Positions 34,591-45,854 of a stretch of DNA of 64,000 nucleotides are shown here, piece after piece. The position numbers and the translations under genes were made by a program. Under the pieces are notes generated by a model that had not been told where the DNA came from, did not search any database, and was given only the letters and a program-made list of their open reading frames with translations. The stretch comes from Symsagittifera roscoffensis (lineage: Eukaryota; Xenacoelomorpha; Acoela; Convolutidae): NCBI RefSeq assembly GCF_963678635.1, contig NC_087071.1:20673194-20737193 (forward strand), in the 5' to 3' direction. The first letter of the stretch is position 1, and every line of letters starts with the position of its first letter.

Positions 34591-36349
34591 ATACCTGCCA
34601 CAGGTAGTAGGGGCCTACAACAGTACACAGCACTCAACGACGGGCATCAGTCCCTTCATGATGTTGACGGGTAGGGAGAGAGCAATGCCTCTGACATTCT
34701 TTTACCCGGAATACGAAGGGAAAAGGACGTCGCCTCAGGCGTACGTGAAAGAAGCGATCAAAAGACAACAGGAGTTAAACGAGCTATGCAGGAGGAACAC
34801 CGCGCAGGCGCAAATGAGGCAACGCAGAAAATATGACGAAAAAATATTACAAGCAAAGCCATATGAAGTGGGCCAATATGTGTGGGTCTTCCAAAATGTC
34901 ATACCGCCCAAGGGAACAAAGAAACAACTCAAGAAGTGGAGGGGACCATTCATGATAACGGAAGTCCATCAACAAGGACGGTTCTATCGCTTGAGTACTG
35001 GGCGAGCGGCACATTATGAAAATCTGAAGCCTCACGTTCCGTCCCCGGAGGATTGGTACATACCGAAGGACATGAAGGGTCTTGAGTACCTGGCGGTAGA
35101 GCCAGCGTGTGAAGTGAATGAAAGAGGCACCAGAGAGAAGAATGATGGTAATGAGAACTTGAGTTTGGACGACAATGAAAAGATAGAAGTGGAGTCTGAA
35201 GTAGGATCATTTGTAGAAGAAGACTGGAACGACCCGGAGCAAGATGAGGTGCCGAAGTGGATGGAGCCAGATCGACCAATACCACCGGGAACCAGGAGTG
35301 GCAATCGTAAACGGACCGGCATGAGGTACAACAGGTACGGGGATGACTTCTTGATCGATAAGATACAGCCAGACAAATTGGGCGAGGAGCTACTGAGTGC
35401 AGGCGAACTGGAAGCCGAAGAGGAGTGGCAGGTCATTGACGATGGTGGACACTATCCGCAGGAAGACTACTCGACGCCAGAATTGGAGACGGATCTCGAA
35501 CAGAGTGAGATAGAGAGGAGGGAGAACACGAACTTGAGGATACTAGAGTGGATGCGCGATGTCAAAGACGAGAGCCGCGAAGTACAAAGCATTCAACAAG
35601 TCGACGTATCATCGGCAAATTATATGAAGGCAGAGGACCCTCTTTTCGGATGGACAGCAACAGATAGGCCACTGGACATTCCTCCGGACAATTCAGACCC
35701 GACAACATCGACGGGGACGTCGATAAATGTTTTTGTCCGGGGAGTGGGGGTAGGACTTACCCACACCGAAAATTTGATGATAAAGAAGTTCAAGGAAGTG
35801 AGAGAAACAAGCAAATTGGAACTGGAAGAAGAAGAGCCAGAGCCTACCATAGGTCGGAATTTCAAAACGAAATTTGAAATACCCAATGAGTACTCGGAAA
35901 ACATCATGATAACGGATAGCGACTTCATCCTGTCAAGCAGGACTAGCGCGATCTGCATCACGGCGGATATGAGTTTCAAATCAAGATTGGAAGCTGACTT
36001 CAAAAGAGAGTACCAGAACGTGGAGTTTCTGTTCGGACAGAGACCACGACTGGGAGGGATGGCAGCGCTTCCACCATCAGTAGCACAAGTCCCGGGCAAA
36101 TATCTGTGCTTCCTAGTGACGAGGGTCAATGACAGGAACACAATTGATCCCAAACACGTGATGTTGGCACTAACAAGACTACGAGACTTCATGATTGAAA
36201 GAGGAATAACGGAGGTCTCAATGCCGGTGTATGACCCAAACAGGGGCAAACTGAGCTCGAGGGAATTGTACGCTATCCTACATGTAGTCTTTGCGGAAAC
36301 TGAGATAATGGTGTATCTGCACAAGAAATACTACTTGAGCATCGCCTGA
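34574..36349 (+). CDS. Integrase C-terminus, tail and macro-domain-like module of copy 1 Pol
   Basis: 591 codons in the frame that pol would use without the frameshift at about 34566. Residues 1-130 complete integrase (GAYNSTQHSTTGISPFMMLTG, then an SH3-like WRGPFMITEVHQQGRFYRL). An acidic linker follows. Residues about 385-402 (INVFVRGVGVGLTHTENL) are encoded by the internal polypurine-like motif. Residues about 444-587 resemble a small macro domain of the OARD1 type: AICITADMSFKSRLEADFKREY, then LCFLVTRV, then LALTRLRDFMIERGITEVSMPVYDPNRGKL and a final VFAETEIMVYLH. At the LVTR position copy 2 has Lys, the residue that OARD1-type enzymes use. Such domains bind or remove ADP-ribose; activity here is inferred. 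Ends at TGA 36347-36349. Confidence 0.85.
   Translation: MTDWDKYLPQVVGAYNSTQHSTTGISPFMMLTGRERAMPLTFFYPEYEGKRTSPQAYVKEAIKRQQELNELCRRNTAQAQMRQRRKYDEKILQAKPYEVGQYVWVFQNVIPPKGTKKQLKKWRGPFMITEVHQQGRFYRLSTGRAAHYENLKPHVPSPEDWYIPKDMKGLEYLAVEPACEVNERGTREKNDGNENLSLDDNEKIEVESEVGSFVEEDWNDPEQDEVPKWMEPDRPIPPGTRSGNRKRTGMRYNRYGDDFLIDKIQPDKLGEELLSAGELEAEEEWQVIDDGGHYPQEDYSTPELETDLEQSEIERRENTNLRILEWMRDVKDESREVQSIQQVDVSSANYMKAEDPLFGWTATDRPLDIPPDNSDPTTSTGTSINVFVRGVGVGLTHTENLMIKKFKEVRETSKLELEEEEPEPTIGRNFKTKFEIPNEYSENIMITDSDFILSSRTSAICITADMSFKSRLEADFKREYQNVEFLFGQRPRLGGMAALPPSVAQVPGKYLCFLVTRVNDRNTIDPKHVMLALTRLRDFMIERGITEVSMPVYDPNRGKLSSRELYAILHVVFAETEIMVYLHKKYYLSIA
35708..35756 (+). promoter_or_regulatory. Internal polypurine-tract-like motif (copy 1)
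   Basis: The block gacggggacgtcgat..tttgtccggggagtggggg matches the region just before the 3' LTR (gaggacatcgat..gagtccggggagta at 45833-45854) in order and spacing. The same duplication exists in copy 2. It could prime a second plus strand, like a lentiviral central PPT. It is also coding, so protein constraint is an alternative explanation. Confidence 0.5.
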
Positions 36350-36863
36350 GTTGGGGACACGGGGTCTCGAGTTGGGCGTGAGGGAGGAGTCTTGAGTTAG
36401 GTACTGGGGTGCGGCACAGGTAAAGGGATCTTAAGACGTGATTGGCATGACAATTGAATTTTAAAAAAAAATTAACGGTGCTAAAACATAAAATGAATCT
36501 GCATGCTTTTAAGGAAATTCCAATTGAATTGTTTTAAGTAGAATGAAAATGATAAGATTTTAACCATACTGGTAAAAGGGGGGTCTCTAGGTTAGGAACA
36601 TGACATGTTAAGTCTTAATATGGTTTCTGTTTTCAGATCAAGATGAAAAACAAAGTTGAAAATCCAACCATACTCAAGCGAGAGACAGAAAGAGAAATCT
36701 TGATTGAACTCGCCATAAACGACACCTGCAGCAAGTATTTGCAAGGGAACATTTCTCGAGAATTCTTGAGTTGGGTAATTCTTGAGCCGGTAAGGTAATT
36801 CTTGAGCTGGTAAGGTAATTCTTGAGCTGGTTAATACTCGAATACATCCCGAAGTCACAGAGA
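36350..36863 (+). other. Spacer between pol and ORF2 of copy 1
   Basis: About 500 bp without a gene. Contains repeated cttgag/ctcgag hexamers and, at 36758-36835, four imperfect copies of a 20-bp unit. No promoter, splice or IRES signal could be confirmed. Confidence 0.6.
36758..36835 (+). repeat. 20-bp tandem repeat before ORF2
   Basis: Four imperfect units of taaggtaattcttgagctgg between pol and ORF2. No counterpart was noticed in the corresponding 57660-58014 spacer of copy 2. Confidence 0.75.
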
Positions 36864-37235
36864 ATGGCAGACAGGTTCTGGAAATCCATGCCCGCGGCCC
36901 TAAAGAAGCCTACTCTCGATGAGCTATACAGACGCCTGAGGGACCTGGATTATACCCGAATAGACGAGAGAATGGCGGTGATGCTGAATGCCATCCTCCA
37001 ATTGGAAGAACAGGGTGAGTGCAGGGAGTGTGCGACGGAGGCTGTCTTGATGATCGGCTACACCACCGAGGGAATATCAAATCAGGAACAGACCAGATGG
37101 TTGTCTTGGAATGTGGATGGAGGAGTAAGGGGTTTTGATTTGGCAAGAAATCCTGGCCTGAGTAACAACACCGAATATGGCGCAGGAGAATTCCCACTAC
37201 CAACTAGGCCATCAACAACGACAACGCGAGCTTGA
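36864..37235 (+). CDS. ORF2 of copy 1 (short form)
   Basis: The ATG at 36864 (MADRFWKSM) is chosen because it lines up with MGDTNELME of copy 2; an upstream in-frame ATG at 36822 adds 14 residues with no match. About 123 residues: TLDELYRRLRDLDYTRIDERM, VMLNAIL, EAVLMIGYTTEGISN, FDLARNPGLSNN, GEFPLPTRPS, all with clear partners in copy 2. It then stops, so the coiled-coil half seen in copy 2 is absent. No family recognised. It overlaps the ORF3 start by 59 nt. Confidence 0.65.
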   Translation: MADRFWKSMPAALKKPTLDELYRRLRDLDYTRIDERMAVMLNAILQLEEQGECRECATEAVLMIGYTTEGISNQEQTRWLSWNVDGGVRGFDLARNPGLSNNTEYGAGEFPLPTRPSTTTTRA

Positions 37236-40200
37236 TGCACAGAAGGGAGCCAGGCCAAAGGAGCGAGTGGTTACCATCTCGAGGCCAGAGTCACGCATGG
37301 AAGTGGATGAAGCCCCCAGGGCAAGAGGACGGTTCAACCTTGACCGCGAGGCCCGAGAACACATGAGTGAAGGATTGGAAGTCTGGATACCGAATGAAGC
37401 GGCGTCCTCCTTGCGTAGCTTAGAGACGCAACCCATACGCCCATTGATGCATGTGGTGCTACCGGGATATACCCCAACCTCGACCTCGAGTGACAGTCAG
37501 GTGAGCGGCGGCTCATCGCGTCTGAAAGAGCTGGGCGAGAAATTGCGGCAGAAAAGTCGTGAAAGTTCGGCAAGACCGGAGCGTCCCCCGACTTGGAGGG
37601 AACAGCCGGTCAGGAGCGTCGTGATCTCGAGTTATAAGAAAAACACAGAGAAGAGGTACCACAGGCACAATCGGCTGGATTGGAATGCGGAACAGAAAGC
37701 CAGGAGGGACTGCTTTCATGATGCAGCCTGGGTGGAATATCTTGCGCCACCCCGTGAGCCAGAAGGCGCGGTCCACCGAATCATAGGGGACAGCCTGGTG
37801 CGGGTGTTGACCCGGATCCAATCGCACTGGCAGACAGGAATCTTGAGTTTTGCTGGAGCTGCCACACCACAGATGTTGGCAACGCTTGAGATGCTAGGGA
37901 TGACTAAAGTGTACACGGTGACCCTGATGATCGGGACGAATGATGTGTCAAGGGGAGAAGCGAGGAAAATAACGAGGCTGCACGACAAGATGAGCTGCCT
38001 TCTTGAGGAGCTGAGGATCCAGATGGACCCCATCCTGTTGACAGTATGTACTGTCCCTTATAATATGAAGTTTGATCAGCACGCCTTGGAGATGAACGAG
38101 AAGGTGCGGAGCCTAAACAGGGTGATCCGAGAAATCCACCGGAAGAGTGTGCTCCCTGTCGGACTGTTGGACGTGGCGGAGCGCATGGAGCAAGCGGGAT
38201 TCCCAGAGGACACCTCCAATGATGGAATCCACTTCGATAGACCGAGGGGAGCAGAGTGGCTGAATGACGTCTTTCAAGGACACATAAATACGCTAGAGGC
38301 GGATCTGCTAGAGACGGCCCAATTCACATTAGGGCCACCTCCGAACCCACCATTCCTTGCCTCGAGGGCCTTGTCTGGTCGCTTAGGACCGAGGGTCGAC
38401 ACTAGAGACAGCTCGAGGAGCGACCAGGCTAGATTGCCGAGTGCCACGCCAATGGAGTCTGAGGAGGTGACGTCATCAACGCCTCCAGGCTCGGCAATAT
38501 CCTCAGTGGTAGTGGCAGAAAGCAAGCGGGAAAAGAAGCCTATGGAGACCGCTCGCTTGAGATATCCAGAGAAGGTGAAAGGACTGGACCTAGAGGATTT
38601 GGAATCTAGACGAGAATTGGCGGAGACTCTGGGTATTGAACGAGTGTCGCACGAAGACTTAAACAGACATCATTGCGTGGACTGGTTGAAAGCTCATGAG
38701 GCGCACTTCTCGAGAAGAAAACTGATGGAGACCGCGGACCTGACCGGAATTCCCACGAAAGCGATCATGGGACCCATCAACTACAGACCTCTCAAGCTGC
38801 TGGGGAGTCCTGGACTCATAGCAGAACCCCCCAAACACCGAACGAGCATCACCAGGATCAGGTTGGCGACCCCGGCACAGTTGAGGGTGGTGGACAAGCT
38901 GCTGAATCCGGGGGGAATGGAATTGCCAGATGCCGCTTACGAAGGCTCGAAATTGGCGGAAGATCCCAGGTACGGGAAGCCCTGTGGGAGCACCCATCTG
39001 GCCAAAACCTTGGCAGTTTATGATAGAGCAGATCCAGCTGCTGCGAGGGTAGTCATTGTGGCGGGATCAGACTTCGAAGGAACGTCTCCTAAGTTGTTCT
39101 GGCCGGAGACTCTGATATACTCTTTGCCAGGAGCCGAACTAAACCAGATGTTAACTCTAGTGGTGGCAATAAAGTCGGAGATGCCCTGTGAGCCTGAGCT
39201 GCTATTGTTTGCAGGAATGAATGATCAGCTGCACGAGGCGGGACTTCTTGAGCAGCTGAAGGGCAGTGAACCGACATCGAAGAAGATATGGGAGGCCATT
39301 CAGACGTTGTTTGCGGCGATGAATGAGGTGCAAGAGAATGTTGTCTCGAGATTTGGATCCAAGACGAAAGTGGTGTTCACTACATCCCCTGGATACGCGA
39401 ATATGCCACCCGCCCTACAATTCGTGTATGCGGTCTTGATCCTGATAGCAGAGGGAAACGAATGGCGGATTCTAATGGCAGCCACCAATCGGGAATTGGA
39501 GCCATCGAACCTGAGGCTCCGCAAGTCAGAATTGGCAGCAGCATGGGCGGACATATCTCATGCACTGAGGGGCTTTTATGGATTAGCCGACATCCTGATC
39601 GTACTGGACGAGGTGCTTTTGCTAGAGATATCGAACTTTGCCAGGCAACTCAAGTTCAGCCCAGTCATCGGAGACGATCACCCGGCGATAAACCAATTGA
39701 CGGCCAGCTTGTGGTTTCGGAGCATGGAGGTGAAGATCACAGGTTCCACCGGCAAGTCTAGAGGTCCGAGCAACGAGAGAAAAAATGTGGCCGACACGGA
39801 GAAACAATTAGAGTCGATGAAATATCGCCTGACGCAAGAGAACGGCTGGTGGCCATTTTTGACACCAAGGCTGGAGAACGCCACGAATAAGACGAGGGAG
39901 GAAGCACCACCCCTCGTGAAACAAGTCTGGAGTTTTCTGGAGAAACAACTGGAGTTGGCCGAAGGAAGAGAGATGACGGTGGCTAGATTTGTCTCGGCCG
40001 CCAATGAAGTGACCATTGGAGGGTTCTGGAGAGAGCACGCTGAGGGTGAGCTGAGGACTAGAAGGGATCATGAGATTCTTAAGTTCTTGAGTCCCTGCTG
40101 GGGGAAAGAATTCATGGCAGGAATGTTCGGCACCACAGCGACTATCTTTGGAGCCTTCGTGCAGGAGATACTGGGCATGCCCATCAGCCTGCTCTTGGCT

Positions 40201-43200
40201 TTATATCTGGTCGACCCCAGATATTTGTTCAACATGGGCCCAGCGTACATGTTTAGTCGAGGAGTAGAGACACTTCGGGTTGATGGGTATCTGGCACTAG
40301 TACTCTTGACCCATGGGGAATTGGTGTCGTTTCATCGATTGATGGAATATGGGGAGCCCCTGTCAATGGGGAAAGTCCACTCGAGTATCGAAACCTACTC
40401 CTACAAGTGTGCCGCGGGGTTGAAGACGTTGTTAGTGCAATACCTCATGATGCAGAATCGGCACATGACGGGTGAAGAGAAGAACCCAAAATCGAGAGAA
40501 GAATGGAAGAAGATGAATAGAGGGATGCCTCTGTTGACGGACCTGTGCCTGGCAATGAGTTTGGACCCGATGGGGATAATCCGGGGTCTAGAGGAGGTGG
40601 TAACCTGCATTTACGGTCCAGCAGTAACGTACGCATTCCCAGATCCCCTGGTAACAACGTATCGTTACTCTGTAACGCACTTGAGTCTTGTCAGCGTACT
40701 GGATGGGACGGCGCTCAATTGGTGTCAGCAGGAGCTGCTCAGGGCACAAATGAGCAATACGGTACTCTTTGGAAAAGTGAAAGATGCCGAGTTGATAGTG
40801 TGCAACTTCAGGGGACAGATGCAATGTAGAATGGGAGGCAAACGCGAGGGCCCCATCGATTCATATCCCAAGTTCTGGAACTTGAACCCACTGACAGCAG
40901 ACGGAAGAGAGATCTTGAGGATTCCCGCTTGGGAGGAAAGCTTTGCACTGGTTATGAGGGGGCTGGAGGCCATAATGGAGAAAGAAATCCTGCCGGCCAC
41001 TATGCCTGAGTTCCCTATAGTTAGGAGGATGACCTTGGGAATGAACAGCCCCTTGGTAGTTCCATCCATAATGGCGAGGATGACGATGGAAGAAATGCAG
41101 AAGTACTTCACTGATGGCTGGGACCCCCTGTTCGTCGGCTATACGGCGGCGGTTTACTTCCACACTAGCGAGGCGAAAATAAATTCGTGGACGACGCAAG
41201 CAAAAAAGATGAGAGGCTCGCAGCCCCCTGGATATGAGGTGCGAAAGGTCTTGAGAGCTCTTGAGCAGGAGGGACTTGAGAATATGCTACCAATATGGGA
41301 TGATGGCAGGATGATCATGATGGAGGGGCATGTCGCGTTGGTGGACGACATGAAATTTGCAACAAGAAAGTATAGGGCACCCTATGGCTTAGAACAGGTG
41401 GAAATGAGACAGGAGGGAAAAAAACTGGATGCTGCAGGTCAACTGTACGTGGCCCTGACGGAGTACAAGAGATTGGATCCGGCGACACCATCACCACTGT
41501 CAGTGGATACACCTGGAGACAAGAGGAGTGGACCCGTGGAGGACCGGTTCAAAAGAATTCTCGAGAGAAGAAGAAATGAGTCAGAAGAAGAGAGTATGGA
41601 TGAAACTCTCAGCGAAGCCGGTGAAGACATGGAAGTGGGGAATACGCCTGAACCGAGACCATCAGGGGAGGAGCTCACCACTCAAGAGCTGTTGAAAGAC
41701 TTGAGCGAGGAGAATTGGGCAGATACTGCCACTCCACCGCTGACCCCGTCCCCCCGGAAGAATCTGGAGTTGCCATTGGCAAGCGAGACCTCCAATATGG
41801 GGATGATACTCTTGAGCTCGGAGGAAAGGGAAAAGAATACTTTCGAAGGAAATAGGGACATATTCCTGGGGTCTCTGAAGGACGATGCTTGGCAGGAGTT
41901 CTTCAAGGAATTCAATCAAGAAGTGGGCAGCGAGACGACGCTGGACAAATTCAAGGAGGAACTGTGGGACACAGTTGTGAAGTTTGGAGAACCGCTTCTG
42001 ATAGGAACGGGCCTGGATGAGAAGGCGAGAAAAGAGCTGCTGAACAAGCTGATAGAGCTGAGGAATTCACGATCGAAGACTAGAGAAGAAAAATGTGATG
42101 ACAGCTCTACTCTGAAACAAAAAACTGTAGATAAAATAGTTGATGATACAAAAGGGGATAAGGTTGGGACTAGTAATATGATTAAAAGTACTAATATCCT
42201 TAAGGCTCGAGCAGGGGGGAGGCAAGAGTTGGAAGGGTTGGAGGTGGACAGAGAGGTCGAATCAGTGATGATAACCACAACACCCTCAAGCAGAGATGTG
42301 AAAACTCGCAAGAGGAAGAGAGAAGTGGAGGGATTGGGTAGTCCTTCAGTGGATGCTGTCTCGGAAAGAAACTTGAGAGAGACGGCGCCCATGGTTTTGG
42401 CTCGATGCAAGACGGCGGCATACAAGAGCAACATGGAGCTCAGAAGACCACTCGAAGTAGAGAGGGAAATAGAGGCTCCCACCAGTTCGACATCGGAGGA
42501 AGACTTCAAGCCCCAGAAGGAAAACGTGAAGAGAGGTTCAACGAACGGGCAGACATGGGAAGTGGATGTCGGCAAGGAATGGGTCTCGAAGGCACACCAG
42601 GCCACGGGGAAGCAAGTGACGAGTGATCCACTGGAGAGGAACAAAACGAGGAACACCTCCCGGACATGGTGGGTGGCCCTCGAGACATTGAAGGAAATGG
42701 AAGACTGCTTGAAGAAGTTGGACAATGGAGTGGCTCGCAAACGACGCAATTGGGCCACCCAGCAAAAGGCTGAGGTTAACAAGATAGAATTGGCGAATCA
42801 GCTGAAGAGGTCCTGGCAGAACTTGTTGAAGGATCATTTCGAAGAGGCAATGAGGACATCCTCATCAGCACCGCCATTGATGGCGAATCCCTTCGTTAGA
42901 ACCGCAGGACAATTAATGTTCACCTGGAGTCTGGTGGGAATAGAGTTGGAGACATTGACCTCATATGACAGGTTGAAGTTGGGAAGCAAGAAGCTAGATG
43001 TTTATCAAGCACTGATGCAACACGTGGCCAGGGATAATTCAGGCTTGAGCTTGGCTAGGAGGAAGGATGCCACATGTTTCTTGAGATGGATAATGTCAAT
43101 GATGTCTGACAGCACCATCTTGGCGTGCCACCAAAGAGCAAGCGGGAGTAAAACCGTGGAAAAAAGAGTCTCAACGATCATCTTAAACGTGTATCAGAGT

Positions 43201-45426
43201 ACTGGAATAGAAAAGGAAGATGGTTTCAGACTATCCCTAGAGAACCACAGAAAGCTAGAAGAGGTGCGGAGGTTTTTTAACAAGAAGTTTGAAGAAGAAC
43301 ATGATGTTCACCGTAACCTGGCCTCGTCAGAGCAGTACTCGAGACTCAGCGAGAAGGGCGAATACCAATACGTGTCAGGAGTGATGGGAACAGCCTACAA
43401 CCCCTTCTTAGACTCAGAAACTGGAGGCGCTCACAAGAACCACGAGGTAGCGGAGCTGCTGAAGTTTTGGACAGAAAAAAAAGTGGAAATAGACGCGGTG
43501 GAGAAAGAGAGGCCGAGCCTGGGCCTGATTCTTGAGAAAACACCGGAGGTGGTGAGCATACCGCGCTCGAACAAGAGAGTTGAAGTGAACATGGGTGATG
43601 GCAATGGCTTGTTGATCACGAACTTGGGAGTGGTATGAAAGTTACTAAGACCCTCCTGGTGCCCACATCCCCACGCGAGTCTGATCGAGGAGACCACCGA
43701 GCGGGTGAGGTTAGCACCAACGGAAGATGAAGATTTGGCAAAGTTGAGTGTGGTGCACAAACTGATCTTACCTCAGATGAAGGAGTCAGGCGAAAAGACG
43801 AACAATCTCGAGTCAGCAAAGAAGATGGAGCCGGGTAGCTGTCTGGATTCTACGTGTGGGAGTGGAGAGCACACCTGCGACGGACGATCATGTGTCAGGA
43901 TACTGTCCTTTCAAAAAGAAGATCTGGTTACTTGGTTTGAAGACATCACGGAAAGGGAGAAAAGTGAAGTACAAATAGTGGCGGAGTGTTACGCGAGAAC
44001 TACGGTGAACATAGCGAAAGCTCTCGGATTCTTCTCGAGAATGTGTAGTCTGCAGTCACTGGAGAGGCTAGAGTCTGAACACCATTTAGTGACGGCGTTG
44101 AGCGTGGAATCATGGCCTGGGGTGTTGCAGGTGACTCAAAAACATATCCGGAGCTGGAAGGTTGGTCTCGAGGCGGAAATGGGGTTTCCCATGAGCGAAG
44201 CTTATGGCCTGCCATTGAACGCAAAATCCCTGATAGGGTCAATGATGGCCAATTTGTGCGGAAGCCACTACCCACTGCACATGGCGATGGTGGAAGCATC
44301 CAGCCAGAGAATATTGGTGGACAAGGCCTTCTCAGTGCCCAAGTGCGTGAGGTTGGCTCGGGTATCGCATCACTCGCACAAGTTGTTGAGGAAAATCAGA
44401 GGGACAATACCGAAAGAGTTGAGAGATGACTTGAGCGAAATCTGGGGAGAAGAGCTTTTGAAGTTGGAAAGTGAGAACACAAGCGATCACGAGAGACAAA
44501 ACGTGATCGGAAAACCTGTGGGGGGTACTCCAAACATGGGAGAGAACGACACGATGCATGAGAAAATGATGGAGCTTGAGCCTCTCTTGGAAGCCTCGGG
44601 GGAGCGTAACCTCAGGAGCATTGAGATCACCCATGGAGAATGCCCATGCCACTGTTTGGCACAAACGGTGTGGTATCCAGATCACAAGAACCTTTGCCTG
44701 GTGTGGGATATAGAAGAAATTCGGTCGATCGGACTACCGGATCACCGGCAGAGGGTGACGCTCTTAGTAGTGAGTACGATGCTGGCTCTGAGATGGATAG
44801 AAGAGAATATAACGAAGTATCGGGAGGCGACGACGCCAACGGCTGAATCAATATATGCGATAGACTACAGCAGGAGACTCGAGTTGTTTGAGACTGCGTG
44901 CAAAGTATTCGCCATACCAACGGAAGTCAGACACGTATGGAGCCGTTTGAGGTACTTTCCATGGTTTCGGGCGACACTGACGTCTTGGTTGTACATGACA
45001 ACGAAAGATCACATGAGAAAGCATCAAAAGGAGTATCGACAGTTCCAGGCCGAGATTGGGCCGGAAGCTTTCAAGAGACCCCTGTTAACCCATCGAAATG
45101 CGATCACGACAGGATGGAAGAGAGTGGGTAAAATGTCTAGAGACCATACCAAAGCGAGGGAATCAATACTAGAGGAAGACTTGGCGAAGAACGTGAGCTT
45201 GAGCCTGCACAACTCCTTTTGTTTGAACCGGGAATCTAGGTTGAAGGCACTACCCAACCAGGCGAAGAGCTTGCAGGAGCAAAAAGAATGGATGCGATCC
45301 TATGAACAGCTGAAGGCTTGGGAGGAGATCGTGATTAGCTCCGATGATGAAGAAGAGCTGTTGAGACAGTTTGCCGTATCTAGTACTTTAGGGAGCGGCA
45401 CCTCCAAGGCGAAGAGTGCGAAATGA
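37177..45426 (+). pseudogene. ORF3 of copy 1: SGNH hydrolase plus very large unknown protein, one TGA
   Basis: 2750 codons from ATG 37177 with one in-frame TGA at 43636-43638, at a position that is Trp in copy 2 (TGG to TGA). SGNH blocks: IIGDSLVRVL (Ser206), SFAGAA (Gly about 227), MIGTNDVS (Asn255), NDGIHFDRPRG (Asp349, His352). A second SGNH-like stretch near 626-760 has IVAGSDFEG, FAGMNDQL and TTSPGY in place of the catalytic blocks. An acidic linker lies at about 1420-1560. Basic, Ser-rich segments at about 1640-1800 separate two largely helical regions. A Cys/His cluster (CLDSTC..EHTC..SC) and ECPCHCLAQTVWYP lie in the last 450 residues. No signal peptide or membrane span is evident, so it is probably intracellular. 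SGNH enzymes are esterases or lipases; the substrate is unknown. Confidence 0.85.
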
Positions 45427-45854
45427 GCGGATGGTTCGAATGGATCTTGAGTCTTGAGAGGGAAAGGGGGCTTGAGTGTGGATCCGGGTGAAACCTGGGT
45501 TCACGGAAAAGAAACTTTAACGAAACAGATATTGTTATTAATATGCTATATCTATGATACAAATCAAAATGCTGCATGACAATTTCCTAATTGAATGGGA
45601 CAAAAGAAATTTTAAATAATTGGCTTGAAAAGCGAGAATTCAAGGGTGCAGGTGTGTGCAGATTTTGATTGCTGTTTAGCGATAGTGTAAAAATTTTACA
45701 TGGCTGTGAATTTTGGGATGTAGATAAGCTTAAGTCTGCTGCAAACTTCTGTAAATGACCACTGGCACTGTACCTTGAGCAACATTTTGTTTTCTGGGAC
45801 TCACTGGCAGACGACAGCACGCGATGAGGACATCGATCTTGAGTCCGGGGAGTA
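45427..45854 (+). promoter_or_regulatory. 3' untranslated region and polypurine tract of copy 1
   Basis: About 430 bp after ORF3, with no gene. It ends gagtccggggagta immediately before the LTR TGTG, which serves as the polypurine tract priming plus-strand DNA. The sequence upstream of the PPT (gaggacatcgatc) is shared with the internal motif at 35.7 kb. Confidence 0.7.
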
